This document shows positions 45,301-60,500 of a stretch of DNA of 64,000 nucleotides, in pieces (position 1 is the first letter of the stretch; the number at the start of each line of letters is the position of its first letter). The stretch is from positions 10,809,497-10,873,496 of the forward strand of contig NC_134542.1 in assembly GCF_050624435.1 (NCBI RefSeq), in the 5' to 3' direction. Source of the DNA: Tenrec ecaudatus. Its lineage: Eukaryota > Chordata > Mammalia > Afrosoricida > Tenrecidae. The notes under the pieces are model-generated. The model had not been told where the DNA came from. It made no database searches and was given only the letters and a program-made list of their open reading frames with translations. The translations under genes were made by a program, and so were the position numbers.

Positions 45301-48025
45301 ATTGGTCTGGAATGGATTTGTGGAAGCCGCCACAGCAGGGCCACCAGCAGCAACAAATGGATTTGTGGAAGGTGGAGCTTTAAAAAATTGGAAACGACAT
45401 GATCATACCCCCATCCTTTTGCCTTCAAGTAGTTAAAAATACTTGTTCCCTTTACTACATTGAGAGAAAACTCCAGCTTTCTGATGATGAACCATTGCTT
45501 TGACTACCTCCTGGTATGCTTACACAGCTCATCCCACTCAGCATCAGAGCCCACTGTGACTCCGGCACACAAGAAGCACGTACCTCCAAAGGGGGCAGGC
45601 ACACTTGAAGCAGCAGGCTGTGTTTGTGCAGACGCACCCACTGGAACTGCTCCAAAGACATTGCTGAAAACAAATGTTGACCGCGGTCTGTTAAATAAAA
45701 GGTGAGGAGGAGGCAGGACAACCATGGGAGGGTGGGGGTGGTGGGAGACATTATTGGGAAGACACTTTTAAAAAACTGAGGAAAATGCCAGGAGTTTTGC
45801 TGAGGAAGAATTTATTCCCATCATGACTATCTACCTATTCTTTGAGGGTAACAAGGGCTGTCCTGGGAGAATTACCTTACAGCCCCAATCATACCCCCTC
45901 AGATTTGCTTGTTCCCCAAACTCAAAGACCACTTCCAAGGTACATGGTTTGAGTCCCTTGAGCACACAGAACCTGCCATTTTTACCAAAGAGCAGAGCTC
46001 CTTAGGCAGGCTAGAAGGCTGGAACCCTCACCTGTATACTCTACAGCCCTAGAGGGACAACGTGTCAAGAAACAAAAGCTATCCATTTTAATACTCTTGT
46101 TTATTAAAGGTTTCTCGGATTCTATAGGAATACTTTGTGACTTCACCTTGTGGATCAAGAAAATCCAGCCTCACCCAGGCATAGAAGTGAGCAAATTAGC
46201 AGTATCTTAACAGACTTTTCAAGTAATTGTGGATACCGAACCATCCCTGCCTTTCCAAGAGTCAACAGGGATACTTTCCTACGTCATTTATAATGTAGAC
46301 TATGAGGTCTATGAATTATTTTTTCATATTAGAATAAAACTCACAAGTCTGACTTGCACTTAAATGAACCTTAAATTGATAAGCTTAGGTGATTTTTTGG
46401 TGAGAAAATGTCTGCCAACGACCTAACCCTGAATAACCATGGGTTTGTCAGTCATTGTTTCAGAGACAAGAGGTGTGATGGTTTCGTACTTGGCAGCAAA
46501 ACAAAAGGCTGGTGATTCAAAGCTATCACAGGATGCTGAGCCCTGATGCAAGTCTTTCTAAAACAATACTAGCCAGCACACCTCAAGGTGATACTTTCCT
46601 TATTCCATTTTCTTGACTCAGAAGGATACATTAAATCTGCTTTTATCCACTGTGAGGGATACATAACCTCGGATATGTGAGTGCTCAAGGATCAAAACTA
46701 AAATGTTGCCTCCAACAAAAAGTTTGAACCACGGCAGCCAGGGCCAAGGAATCGATTTTAATTAGCAGATTCAATTCCGTTTCCTCACGTTTACAAAGCC
46801 CTAAAAAATGTCATGTCCAAATGTTATGCCCAGAAACTCTCATGACTTAACCACGTTATCATTTCGTTGAAGAAAATACCCATGGAGTGTGGCCAGTGAG
46901 AGGCCAGGTACCTGCTGGCGTTACTCGTGGACGTGTACGCATTACTCGAGGTGGCTGCTGAGCTGAACACACTGTCGAGTTCCGCCAGGGCTGCATACTT
47001 GTCAGAAGAGGCGCTTGGCTGACTGGGAACTGGAACCACAGTCGCAGCAGGAGCTTTGCCGGCGGCCCCAAAGCCACTGCCCTGATCACCACCTGGGAAG
47101 CAGCAGAAACCAGGAACACAATTACACCCAAAATCTGGAGTCATTTTTTAACCCTAGCTAGTATGTATGCCACGAAGCACAGGCACGCTTAAAACTGATG
47201 GGGAGCAAGAAGAACAAGCTGACAGCTTCTGGAGTATTAAACTAACGTCCAGTTAAGATGGTATTGGACAGCATTAGTTGCCATAGACACCACTGTGGAA
47301 AGATAAAACGATGTTCCCCGGGACTCTGTATCAATCTGTAACAAGTCTAGATCCAGCTTAAAGTGAGGACAGAGCTACACACCCAGATGAATATAAAAAT
47401 GCACACAAAAATTGGAACCAAATGTATATGAATTTCCATGGAAAAGATAGGGATAGTAATGGCAGGACACACGCCCTGCACCCATCAAGTAGGACCCTTC
47501 TGGAAGTGGGGATTCTTGTTATGTTAATGAAGCCATGTCACACAGCAGGGTGGATCCCAGACCTAATCACTTCCAAGTTGACTCCTTATAAAAAGAGCTA
47601 GACAGGCAGACCTAGGGCAAGGACGGCCACACACTGCTGGTAGGCCACAGAAGGGAAGAGAAAGGCCCACAGGAGGACAGGACCACCAGAGCTGTGGGGA
47701 AAGCTGCCACCGAAGGGCTCGCCTTGCAATAGCACTGGCCAGACTGCCAGGTAGGCCTGGATGCCTTACGTGCACCAGTGCACAAAACACTACTGTGTCG
47801 GGGCAAGGCTGTAATTGTCCTCATACCGGGGATGGCAAGATTGGGGCCAGCAGTCCAGGTGCACAATCTAGTCCAGCACCACAACCATGCTTCCCGCCAT
47901 TTGTTCTGCACTGAAATGCATATTGGATTCCTGTGGGTGTGATCCTGTTTGGAACGAAGTTATCCTTTTGCTGTGTTAATGAGCAGAAGAGACGTAGACA
48001 GATACAGAAAGACAGACGGATGGAG

Positions 48026-48057
<32 letters not shown>

Positions 48058-51000
48058 ACCACACACACACCCCACTGCCAAGTAAGGAAATATGCCAGAA
48101 AATGCCCACCAGGGCCTACTGGCAAAAGAAGGAAACTACATGCTCACGATTTGGTCTTAGTCTCCAGAACTGAGAGAAAATAATTCTCTGTTCTGTAAGA
48201 ATTTACTTTTAAAATCCTAAAACACTAAATCATGCAGTACATCAAGATGTTGATTAAAAAAGGTGAAAACAAATATATTATAAAAGCTACCAAATAATCC
48301 TTCATTCAGTGCTGTTAATAGAATTTCTGAACAAAATTTGAAATGCCACTGGTGTTTCCTCTTTAAAACAGGTGCAATCCAACCTACTCTGGCTCACAGT
48401 GCCTGCCTTCTTGAGTGAGGGCCAAGCCGAGCCCCATGGTTCCCAAAGGCTGGGTTTCTGGAAACTGACCTATAGGCCTCTCTGATTGCTTCTTTGGGTT
48501 AGCAGTCAGCAACTTAATTAACCCTTTGATCACCAGGGATGCCTCTTTTGAAGCATGTTGTTCCAAGACGTTTTAAAAGAATCTATCCATTCTTACTTGG
48601 TAGTAAGGACTTACAGTTGCCAAGAATTACTCATTGTTGAAATCAACCAGATAAATTCCCTTACCTCCTGGCACACAATGTTTCTATCTCTCTCTTCTCT
48701 CTTGGAGTCAGCTTAAGTGACACAGAGCAAGAGCCTCCAGACAGGCCCAAACTTTGCTTCTGTCTGGGTGATGTTTGGTCAGTAATATTCTAGGCTCAGG
48801 CTCAAATTGTCCATTTGGGCACTGGAGGGGCTAGGCGAGACCCCCTTGGGCACAGTGAAGCAAGCACCAATGAACTGCTGCTCGTTCTGTGCAGGAATAG
48901 GGCAGACTCACAGGGAGGCGGTGATGTCACTGCTCTCCCCTCACCGCCCCCCAAAGGAAAAGAGGGGGAGGACAAGCTCATACCTCCAGAAGGTTAACGA
49001 CTCCTCTGTGATCCTTCTGTACCCCGAGCTTCTCTAGAGTCATGTTTACTGACTCCTCTTCTGAGGAAGCTATAAGACCTTTTTCCAACAAATCTTAACA
49101 ATGGGCTGGCACATGCCAGCAGCACTGGCATAGTGAGTGACTTTTAGAAAATCAAAACAAAACCTCCTACGCCCACAAAGTGGGCGTTGGGGTCAGAGGG
49201 GGCTCTCCCCTCAGGGTAGTGCTTCCTGATCCCTAGTAATGGGCAGGTTTCAGTTAGGGGAGTGTGGACAAGATGGGAGATAATGAAGGGAAGGCGGGGT
49301 TCTGTGCACCAACAGTTTTATGACGCTGCAACTTAAAAAGATGACTGGCCAAAAAAAGTTAATAGCCTACCCACACCGTTATACATGCTCAGTGCTATAC
49401 AGAACCATCCGGAATGGTTCTCAGGGCAGAGGAGGGACTTTTAAGAGGATTAAAAGGTAGCGTTACAATGTCTGACTAGATGACTAAAAACCAAGTGAGT
49501 GAGCCCCACGCAGTCAGTCTCAGCAACGGCAGCACTGTTTCCCTCTGCGCTAGGTGCAGTGCACAACAGAGAAGCACAGGACTCCTTCATAGCTACCACA
49601 GAAAACCTGAAAATACAGCCGACTACCCATCAAGATCAACCCTGAATCCTGCCTGAGGACCTTGTGTTTGTCAGAGTTGAGCAGCTGATTTCTCAGAAGT
49701 CAATCACATCTTCCAAAATACCCCTGGAAGGGCTGGCCTAAAGTGCTAGCCTTTTGCTTCGCAGCCAAGTGTATTACTCCTTGTGCTACAGGGACTCCAA
49801 CTCCACGGATCTTTAATTAGTCAGCCATGAGACACTTCTAATATGAGGCCCCAACCTAGCAAAGGGTCCTCACCTTAGTCCATGTGTACAGATGACCAGC
49901 GCTGCTCCTCTAACCAGGACAGCAGCCTGATGGCTAGTCAGTGGCTGGAGTTATTAACACATTTCTGGGTTATATCGAGAAGGCTCATCCTGATCAGGAC
50001 TCAAAAAATACTTTAGATCCATAATGTACCAAGGAATCATAAACTCTAACTTAGAAATGTTGAGTGTACACAAAATTGTGAAACAAGTGAGAAAAGTGTA
50101 ACATCCTCACGGTGTCATGACTATCATTAAAATGAGAGCACGGTTTCATATACACACTAGTATTCACTTTGTTGAAAGAGTGATACCTTGCCCAGCACTG
50201 AAGATATTGTCTAAGTTAGCAAGGGCTGCGTATTTGTCCGCTGTCTGGAGACCACTGTTACTCGTTGACACTCTACTAACAGCCGGTGCTGTCTGATGGC
50301 TCTGGGAAGTACTGAAGGCTCCAAAACCAGCACTGGAGGATTTGGGGAAGTTATCAAAATGAGCAACATTAGCATTTACTGATCCAGAACTTCCACCTGT
50401 AACAGAATAAACAGAACACTTAAAATTTCTAGACTTTTCCCGATCCCCTTTGGTAGACATCATGATTATTTCTTCCTACGTGAAGTACTCAGTAAGTAGT
50501 AACGCTACACCTGTAAGACCAGTTGCCAAGTGGCATCCAAATGTATTCCAACTTGGCTTTTTGTCATTTGTGAAGCTGGGTTTTCAAAGGCTATGACAAT
50601 GTCGAGTGACAAACAATAAAGACCTTGATAGCCAGAAGCATGCTACTTGTCCTGAAACTCAGTTCCACCCCATGTGTTACAGGAGAGCTGCTCCACAGGG
50701 TTTCCTGGGCTCCCGTCTCAATGGAAGCAGGCAGCAAAGCTGTTCTGCTTCAGCACACTGGCTGAATAAAAACAGACAGCCTTTAGGTTAGTAGTGGGGT
50801 ATTAGCTAGTTGTGCCACTGAAAGACCTGCAGAACATCCCACAGTATGACCTGATACTAGTACTGTTAAGTTGTCTCACTTAAGGCTTAAGCAGTGACAA
50901 CTCCATGGAGTCACGACACATACAAACTCCGCAATGACTGATGGGACAGGTTTCAGACGCACCCTTTTATCCAGAACTTCTCTCAAAGTGACACTGAGCA

Positions 51001-51507
51001 CTGGACTGAATTAACACCACACAGTAACTGAATTGCATATAATACCACGATGCACACAGCTAAAGCTAGCCCTACTATACAATTTAAGGAATAAAAACTG
51101 TAGTATCACTAAACAGAAATTCAAATATTCCAGAAAAAAATTACTTCTTAGCAGCAAAATGTGGTAATCTGTATATTCTATTCTTGAGAACTCGCCCCTT
51201 GAAATATGGCCTTTCTACCAGGACCAGTAGATTTGATTCTATACTTCTAATACCATACCTGTTAGTTCTACACCCCTCAACTCCGGCCAGCGAGCAGGTC
51301 AGTAATTTCTTACACACAATAAAAACAAACCCATTGTTATCCAGTTGATTCTGACTCACAGTGACCCTACAGGACTGAGTAGAATTACTCCGTAGTAGGG
51401 TTCCCCGGACTGAAATCTTTCTCTCACCGTCCCTCCCTCTAGTCTCAGCCCCAGAGCTAGCTAGCTAGCTAGATATCTCTATCCCCCCCCCCCCCCCGCC
51501 GCCCCCT

Positions 51508-51582
<75 letters not shown>

Positions 51583-54500
51583 GGCTGGTAGGTATGAATG
51601 GCCAACTTTTTGGTTGGTGGCTGAGAGCTTTAAGTGCTTCATCACAAAGGGTTCTTCTGTTATAAAGTGATAACAAAGCACATCAACAGACAGTTACAAA
51701 GAACTGATGATACCACCCCTTCAAAAAGAGAGAGGCCTTTCTTCTATCAATCAATTCTTTAGATGTGGCTGAAAAACAAATGTGGAGGGGCTTAAAAGTC
51801 ATGGAAAAATAGAATGAAAAGAAAATGGAATTTTTTCACAAACTTTTTGAAGACTCTGAAATAAAACTCTGGTTGTTTTAATCAACACTAAGTAGCATGT
51901 AGTTCTAAAGATTCTTGGTGGTCCAGTGGGTTGCTAACTTCAAGGTTGGGTTGCTAACCCACAAGGTCAGCAGTTAGAAACCAACGCTCTCTCCAATGGA
52001 AAGAAAAAAAAAATGAGGCTGTCATCTCCTCCTGTACAGCCTTAGAAATCTTAGAAGGATTTCTACTCTGTCCTCTAGGGTCACTATAAGTCAGAACAGA
52101 GTCCATGGCAGGGGTTTGGGTTTTGAGTTCTTAAATATATGGCTGCATTTAGAAGACTCATTTGCTACACATAGCTGGTGAACAAAGCAGATGATAAGCT
52201 TCAACATCTGTATACATTTTAACTTATTAAAAACTGAGCGGTCAACTCAATTTACTCACTGCATCGTATATTACTATGATATCTAATGCTGTCAGAGGTT
52301 ATTAATAGAGAAGTGAAAGTGAAGCTTCAAAGGTTACCATAGAAAGATAACTAACAAATCTACAGTAGAAAAATCTATGAAACACGGCACAAAATATACA
52401 CATCACTGAGAAGCCTACTTGACAGAGAACTTACTGTGGGCAGTATGGAGAGGGCAAGTGGAAGCAGATTCACCAAAACTGCAGCCAGATGGACGCATTC
52501 TAATTGCTGGACAGCCCCAGATTATGTAAATTGTGAAATTTAAAGGAAAAGAAAAGGGGAAATCGAAAGGAAAGGCTTGCAGACCAACACAGAGTTAAAA
52601 AGAAAAAAGCCAAAGCTCAAAAGTGTTCACTGCATTTTAGCAAACGAGAGTTCAATTCCTGCACAGACACAATTCCCAAGCTTGATTTAAATGGCCATTC
52701 TGTACCAAAAAAAGAAAAACATGAGGTGGCCATAGGCCATCTAATAATCTTGACTGAAAACAATGAGCAATTTTTTTTTACATTTGTTGCTCTTATGAAT
52801 GGCTTGTATTTTAGTTCTTTGGAAGCAGGCAGTTCACGTCTATGCAGACCCATAGTGTCAGCCTGGAGTCCCCCTGGTACCAGAACACCAAAGTCCCTGT
52901 GCAGGAAAAGGCTGAATGCAATGAATTACACAGCACACCAAAGTTCAGAAACACAAACAAAAAATACAGCAAAAAAGAAAAATTCAGGTTTCCCCAGAGC
53001 TTGGTAGATAAGAGAGAATGATTTTAAAATCAGATCATTACAGAATTTAAGTTTAGCGTAAGTTTTCAAAACTACACTGAAAGATTTTTTTCTTTCTTTT
53101 CTCAAAGGAAACATTTAAGCACACGCTGGAGAAGCTCTACCTGTGGCTTGGGGCTGAAAAGGAGAGTGACTTGCTGTGGGGAAACCTCCAAAATTACTGG
53201 AACCACTAGACTGTCCAAATGCATCAAAGTTTGCAAACTCTGCATTTGCAGAATTTTGAGCTGTAAATGGTAAGGAACAAAATATGTTAATGATGGTGGA
53301 AACTACAAAATGAACATAGATGACAAATGAAGGTAACAATTTAATAAGCGTTTCTATACATCACCACTTACTCTAAAGAGAATACATTCAGAAATCAAAT
53401 TCTAGGTCATACTAGTGTTTAAACCAATTTTGAGTGACATTAAAGATTACCCAGAAGTTTCCCACTCTACATGGTTCTCTTCAGTCCCTCTCCCTCTCCC
53501 CAGGCACAGGGAGAACAAAGGGAGCGCTTCACACTCAGGACTAGACCCAAGAGCAAACGGAGGAGTCCTCTGGAGAGCTCAGGGGTCAAGAATGGGGCTG
53601 AGTGACCCGGCAGTACGTGAATATAAAATGATGATACAACGGTGTTAAATCACATTAGTGAAGTTTCACTGTAGGTTGATAAATATGTCACACCACAGAA
53701 TGTAGTATTGGTAAAAATAAACCTGAAAGTAGAACAACAGCAACACAATCTCAGCAAACAAATGAAGGACAGTCATATTCTGGGAGAATGTTGTTTTGAA
53801 CAGAAACTTAAGCAACTATGAAAGCCAAGGGCAACTGTAGTGTAGCTGCACTTCACGTTCAGAGACGAAGACCCCGTGCTATCTCCTACCTGGTCCTCTG
53901 CTTCAGAGCAAGATGTTAGGCTTCCATCAACTTAAAACTGATTAAGTTAATAAATAACACAATTCCAAAGTTCAAAACAAAACAAACCACGGCCCAAGCA
54001 GCAGCTGACTTTTGCCATGATGGAGACCCAGAAGTGGCCTGGGACGCACGACAGAAGCGCCCAGTGCTCCGGAAGAGAGGAAAGGAGGGAAACACCCCAA
54101 ATAGTTAATGAGTCAATGTCGAATCCTTTATTAGCAATTCTCCTAAACAAATAATCTTACAAAAGAAGATGGTGGTTATCTAAAAGCTATACAATGTGTG
54201 GTTCTTTTTACAATGCGAGTTTGTACTTCTGAAAAGTAGGTAAAATCCAAAGGGTCACCGTTTTGTTTTTGAAAATGGTTTTCAGGCACATGTATTTTAA
54301 AATCTCCCAAACACTACAGCGAAGTGCCCTGGTTAATAATGCTTACCACTTAAGCCTAACAACGATGCTATTTTCCGTTTACTGTACAATGGCGGCTTGC
54401 CTGCTACCTGAAGCTGAAAGCTCTGTCACCAATATCTCAATATTAAGATCGCCCTGGTGGATAGGTTTACCAGAGCTTCTAAACTAAGCTAGGCTAGGAA

Positions 54501-57500
54501 GAAGGGCATGGTGCTATACCGCTTAAAAACCATAAGGTTTTGAGAGTTTCACAACAGGATACCATCCAACATAACTGTTCAAAGTGAGCCCCTACATTGG
54601 AAGGCATTCAATGTGTTGTGACCATAACAATGCACTGAAACATAGCGAGAACCACTGCAAAGATGGCCCAGGCAATGTTTCTGCACATGGATGGTGTGAC
54701 CAAGAGAAATATTTACACAAGTTCACACAAGAACTGTAATATAGGCTGAAATGTATGAAATGTGGTTACCACACAATATAAGCATGCCCGGCATTACTGG
54801 GCTAAGAACCAGGAAGGAGTGGTCTATTGTCTGGACCAGCCCTGCCCATGCTCTGGCTCTGCCAGTTTTCCCATGAGCAGATTGGGAGAGGGCTTACTCG
54901 ATGGTCTCTACTTAGGAATCCAGCACTGAGACTGTCACATACAAGCCAGCAGACGTGTGGTAGAGCAATACTGAGTGGACAAAGACCAAACCCCACTGAA
55001 AGACAACATGAGTTGCAATGCAGTAGATTACTTAATACAGTTCTTCTAGCCATACCAAACAGACAAACTCACTGCTATCTAGTCGGATGCTGACTCATAG
55101 CGACACTTTAGGACAGGATAGAACAGGCCTCGTGGACTTCTGAGATTGGAACGTTTTACAAGAACAGAAAGCCCAGTCTTTATCCAAAGGAGCAGCAGCT
55201 GGTGGTTGTGAATTGCTGGCAATTAGCAGTACAACCCATATCCTTCTTCTGACCAGTCTTTCTTTAAAGCAGCTGTTCTCAACTTGTGGGTCCCTAGCCC
55301 TTTGGGGGGTCGAATGACAAGTTCACAGGGGTCGCCTAATACATGCCGCATATCAGATATTTAAATTACAATTCATAACAGTAGCAAAATTACAGTGATG
55401 AAGTGGCAACAAAAGTAATTTTATGGCTGGGGGTCACCACAACTTGATGAATTGTATTCAAGGGCCATGGCATTAGAAAGGTTAAGAACCACTGCTTTAA
55501 AGGAACCTTTGTGGTCTACTGGGTCAAGCATCAAGTTGCTAGCCACAAGGTTAGTGGTTCAAACCAAACCCACCAGTCTACACCACCAGAGACAGATGAG
55601 GCGGACAGCGCCCAGAAAGACTTTTACAGGGTCATTATGAGCCAGAATCAATTCAATTACAGTGAGTTTGGTTTAGTTTTGGAGCCTTAGCCTTTGTTGC
55701 TTCCACAAAACGAGTTCTATTTTCCTGATGAATCTGAGTAAGAGAAGGATGGTGTGGTAGATATATAAGCGTTTGTCAACTTGAGGATTAAGAGTGTAGG
55801 GGTGGAGTCTAGGCTGTTAATCAGGATATGGCCAATGAGATCTCTGTGTGGGCCAGGCCTTCCCCTGAGGTTTCTGGGAATTGCTTTAATTTTCTTCCTT
55901 GGTGGTGGGAGACTCTCTGTTCACACCCTGGGATACATAGCAGATGACAAAACACATGAACACACCCTGATGAAGCCCTGGGTGCTGGAAAAGCCATGAA
56001 GAGACCACTGCCAGTGCTAAGATGTTTCCAATACTACTGAATCCAAAGACTTTCTACCCACTGGCCTGTGATCTTCTACATTCGGTGTCATTGCATGTGT
56101 TTTGTGAGTCTGAAGAGGACTTTATGAATTGGTGTCAAACAGATGGGCTAATATCAGACTTAAGGACTTGATCTGGACTGGGCTCAGATGTTTTCTCAAT
56201 GTTCAATTGCTCTTGTATACAAATCTCTTTCTTATACACAAGTGTGTCCATTGATTTGTTTCTCTAGTGTACCCAGACTAACACATATGGGGAAGACACT
56301 AACAGGATTAAATGATTCAGCTGTGAGTGATTGTTAAACAGGGTTAATTGTGACTGCCATCTGGTGGGGATAAAAAGAGCCCTCTCACAAGCAGGAAGCA
56401 GGAATCTCACTGCCAGCAAGAGAAAAAAACCAGGAGTGGAGTGTGCCCTTTGGACCCTGAGATTCCTGCACCATGAACCTCCTTGATCCAGGAGACAGCT
56501 GTAACACCAGAAGAAGGGCAGAGGCGCAGCAGCAGTTGAACCAGGAGTCATTTCCTGCCCTACAGAGAAAGTAAAGCTGAGATTTGAGGTTAGGAAGCTG
56601 GCTTGTGCAGTATGGTAGACTCTGAAGACTTTAACAGAGGGTAAGCTTCCTTACCCACGGAGCTCAAGCCAGTGTGTAAGCCATCAGGCTGAGATTTATG
56701 GTGGAGCGGCATGCCCTTTGGGCATTTATTGGCAGCCCTCAAAGCCCCTTGTAACACAGCACCAGCAGGCCATCAGGCTGAAGGTCAGAGAGAGGTCTGC
56801 CTGTGGGAACAGCAAAGAAGAAACTGTCTTGCTGAAATGTATCCTGAGCACTACTCACTCACTCACTCGAATTGTAACCTGTTAACTTCCCTAATAAACC
56901 CCATAAGCCTGATTTCTGTGTGGCCACTGCAATGCATGATCAACCCCAGGCAAGAAGCAGAGAATGTTGTGGGAGACAGAACAATAAAAACAGAGGGTGC
57001 TATTGGAGACTAAACGGGAGTTAAGGTGAAATACAGGCAACTACAAACCAATGACTGGAGAACTCTTAAGTTCTCAAACTTAGAGTGGGTTACATTCCAA
57101 ATGTTTTGTACTCCAAATACCTTGTAGAAAAAGTATTAGGTCCCTGAACTGGTTTATTCTTCATAACCTAGAATATATTTGAGTAAGAGTCTACCCATAA
57201 CTTGCATCTGTAACATCATGAGAGAGAAGTCTGCATTGCACATTTATAATAATAAACAGCAGAGCCTTGGTGGTGCAGAGGTTAAGCAGTCAGCTGCTAA
57301 CTGAAAGACCAGAGGTCCAAACCCACTTCAAGGAAGAAAGATATGGTTGTCTACTTCCACAGAAATTCGTCTTTAAAACCCCTATGCAGAATTTCTGCAC
57401 TGTCCTATAGGGGTACCATGCATCACAATGGACTTGGAGGCACACTACCACAATATAACATCAGGGAAAATAACAGTTTAACACAATCTACTTCTGTATT

Positions 57501-60500
57501 CATGCTCATATAATCAGATTCCTATTTTCGCCGTGTTTTCCAATTCCAAGCACCAAAGATACTAACCCATTACCCGTTCATTCATTACGGCAAGGCAGGG
57601 CTTGCTAATACTTTTATATGAGTTTTCATTTGTCGGTAATGAATCTAGTCACTATCTTCAGAGACTAGTTATAAGTGGCTTAGAAGCTTTATAAAGGCTG
57701 TAGAATCTGTATGTGGCACATAAGTTCCAAAGTTATGCTTCCCACATTCAATTATGTAAAAAACTGCTATCTGAATCTTCAATCAATCTCTGTGTAGAGA
57801 AATCCACACCAACCAGAGGATGGTCAAACAGGAAAGTACTTCTCAAACCATCTCAGTTCATAAAATGTCTGTGGGTTCAGTGTGTTGAATTTACGAGTCG
57901 CCAACTTCCTGTTTGCTGGGAGGGCTCTCCTCTCCAAAGAGAAACAAGAATTTACGAAAGAAAAAGACAGAGAGTCCAGAGCATATGAGCTGGCAGCCCT
58001 CAGCAATTTCAGAGGACAGACATTTTTTGTGTCGTCTACACAGAATTTTAATTTTTTCATCAATTCCTAACATTTAAAAAAGAGGTTACTGTATATACTC
58101 GAGTATAAGCCGAACCAATTATTAGCGGAGGCACCTAATTTTACCACAAAAACTGCATTAAAAGTGTGCTGGAAAACTCGGCTTATTAAAAAAAATGGCT
58201 TATACACAAGTATATATGGCATTTTCACATTAAAACAGATAAAACCAACAAAAGTCTCTGCTTTTCTTAAAAAAAGAAACATTAGTCTATATACAAATAC
58301 TGAGCTCACATTCCCATGTGGCAAGAGTATACTGGAACATCTGTTTATAAGGTGCCCAAGGGTTCCTTCCTCTCCCACTCATATAACTCTCCCTTGTCTT
58401 ACGTGGATAGCAAGGTAGTATATAGAGTGGGACAAAATTCCCTTCAGTTTACAATGCATAGGTTTGTGATATGATGTTGGTACAGCTGGCAACAAGCGAT
58501 ATTTCTGTACACACATATCCACACATACCATTGCAGGCAGAATGTCGACACAAAAGTGAAAGCGTGGTTCTAACTTTTAAGGCACTCCTCTCCGTGCACC
58601 CAAAAAACATCCCTTCTCTAACCAGAACGGCAGCTCCGAATCGTCTCATTGGCTAGTAAAGGTTCCACCGCCACATCAACGTGTTCAGGATATGATTTTC
58701 ACGTAATCATTTTTAAAAATACATGGAACTTCAGGGTGAGAACTCAAGCTCCGAGGGCTTGAACTGTGGGAACTACACATACACGTGGAAAAAGGAAGAT
58801 TCGGAATGTGTGAAGGCTCTGGGAAGAGACTTTCTGACTGAACCACAACACGAATTTAATGGACAACCACAACCATTCTGACCAATCCACCCAACTGTCT
58901 GCAGTCTGAAACCACTGATCATTCAACTGAGAGACACTGACAATTACCAGGCTAGAATGTGAAAGCTGGTGAGAAGCAAGGATTGGTCTTTGTAAAATAG
59001 GTGCTTGGTGACCTAAACAAGACCAAACAGAGAGACTGGCAAACCAACAACTTTTTCATTGCAAATACCTTATTTTAACAACATAAATGGTGACTATAGA
59101 ATAACACAGGAATCAAATCCACTCTATTTGTGGAACAAGATCATGGAGAAGTTCCACAACAGCAGTCAAAATATGACCAGAGGGTGCTGACTGTGGAACA
59201 TATCATCAATTGCTCGTTTTCAATTTTAAGTTGAAGCTGAAGAAAATGAAATAAAGTTCATGAAAGCCAAAGTACAACTTTTGAGTGCATCCCACCTGAG
59301 TTACAGAGCATCTCAAAACAGATGTGATGCACTAAACGCTAACGACTGAAGATCAAATGAGTTGTGGGATGACATCAAGAAATCTCAACATAAGGAAAGA
59401 GAAACCTCATTCAAATGACGGGGTGGTGGTGACAAAATGGATGTCAGAAGAGACTCTGGCAACTTGCTCTTTCATGTTGAGTAGCTAAAGCAAAAGAAAG
59501 AAATGATGAGGGAAAAGAGCTAAAAGAAGATTTCAAAGGAGCCCTTAAGCAAACCAAGTAGTAAAATAAAATGTGCAAAAGCATGGAGTTAGAAAGCCCC
59601 CAAAAAAGACACTATGCGTCTCACAAGCTCAAATCATCGAAGAGAAAGCTCCAAGCTCCATGTGGCCTAATGGAAGGTTGTATGGGCAAAAAACACTGTG
59701 TTAAAGGTCGTCCTCCCTTTTTGATGTCCCTGTTTTGAGCATGATATGCCTTCTCCAAGGATTTGTCTCCCTGACAATATGCACACAGTACACAAGACAA
59801 AGTCTCCCCCGCTTTGCTTCTCAGGAGCATTCTGGCTGCACTTCTTCTAAGACACATCACGCTTGGTAAAGTATCGGGGAATGAAAAAGACCCTTGATGA
59901 GAGGGGTTGACATACTGACTGGGGCTCAAACCTAAGGACAATTGTGAGGATAGAGGAGGACCAAGAAGAATTTCGTTCTAATGTACCACAGGGTCACTAT
60001 GAGTTAGAATTGACTCGTCAAGGGCCAAAAAAAGAACCCCTGGTAGGCCGGGGGTTGGGCAGGTATCTGCAAGATTCAAGCCCAGGGAGAAAGATGAGGC
60101 TGTCTGCTTCTGTACAGATTTACAGTTTGCAGAAAACCTATCCAGGGTCTATGAATTAAAATCAACTTGAAGATTATGGGTTTGTTTTGGTTGGTTTTCT
60201 GGGGAAAAGTCAATAAACAGAATCACTGTACCAAAAGGAGCTGGTCCACATTCAACCATTTTAGGAGTAGCATAACATCAAGCACTCATGGTAATGAAGG
60301 AAGAACTCAAGGCTGGACTCAAAGTACTGGTCAAAAACAGGCTTCCGGAACTACTGGAATACCAACTGAGATGTTTCCAACAATGGGCACAGTACTTGCT
60401 TGCCCATGTCAAAATACCTCACCAACCAACGGCAAGAGACCGTATTTGTGCCCATTAACATAAAAATTAAAAAAGATTGAAGAGAATTTGGAAATTATTG

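Larger units (their letters stand above)
47093..50186. other. AGFG1 intron, mostly unassigned
   Basis: It holds a (CA)n run at 48026-48072 and a short AfroSINE scrap near 49740-49795; otherwise nothing recognised. Confidence 0.5.
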
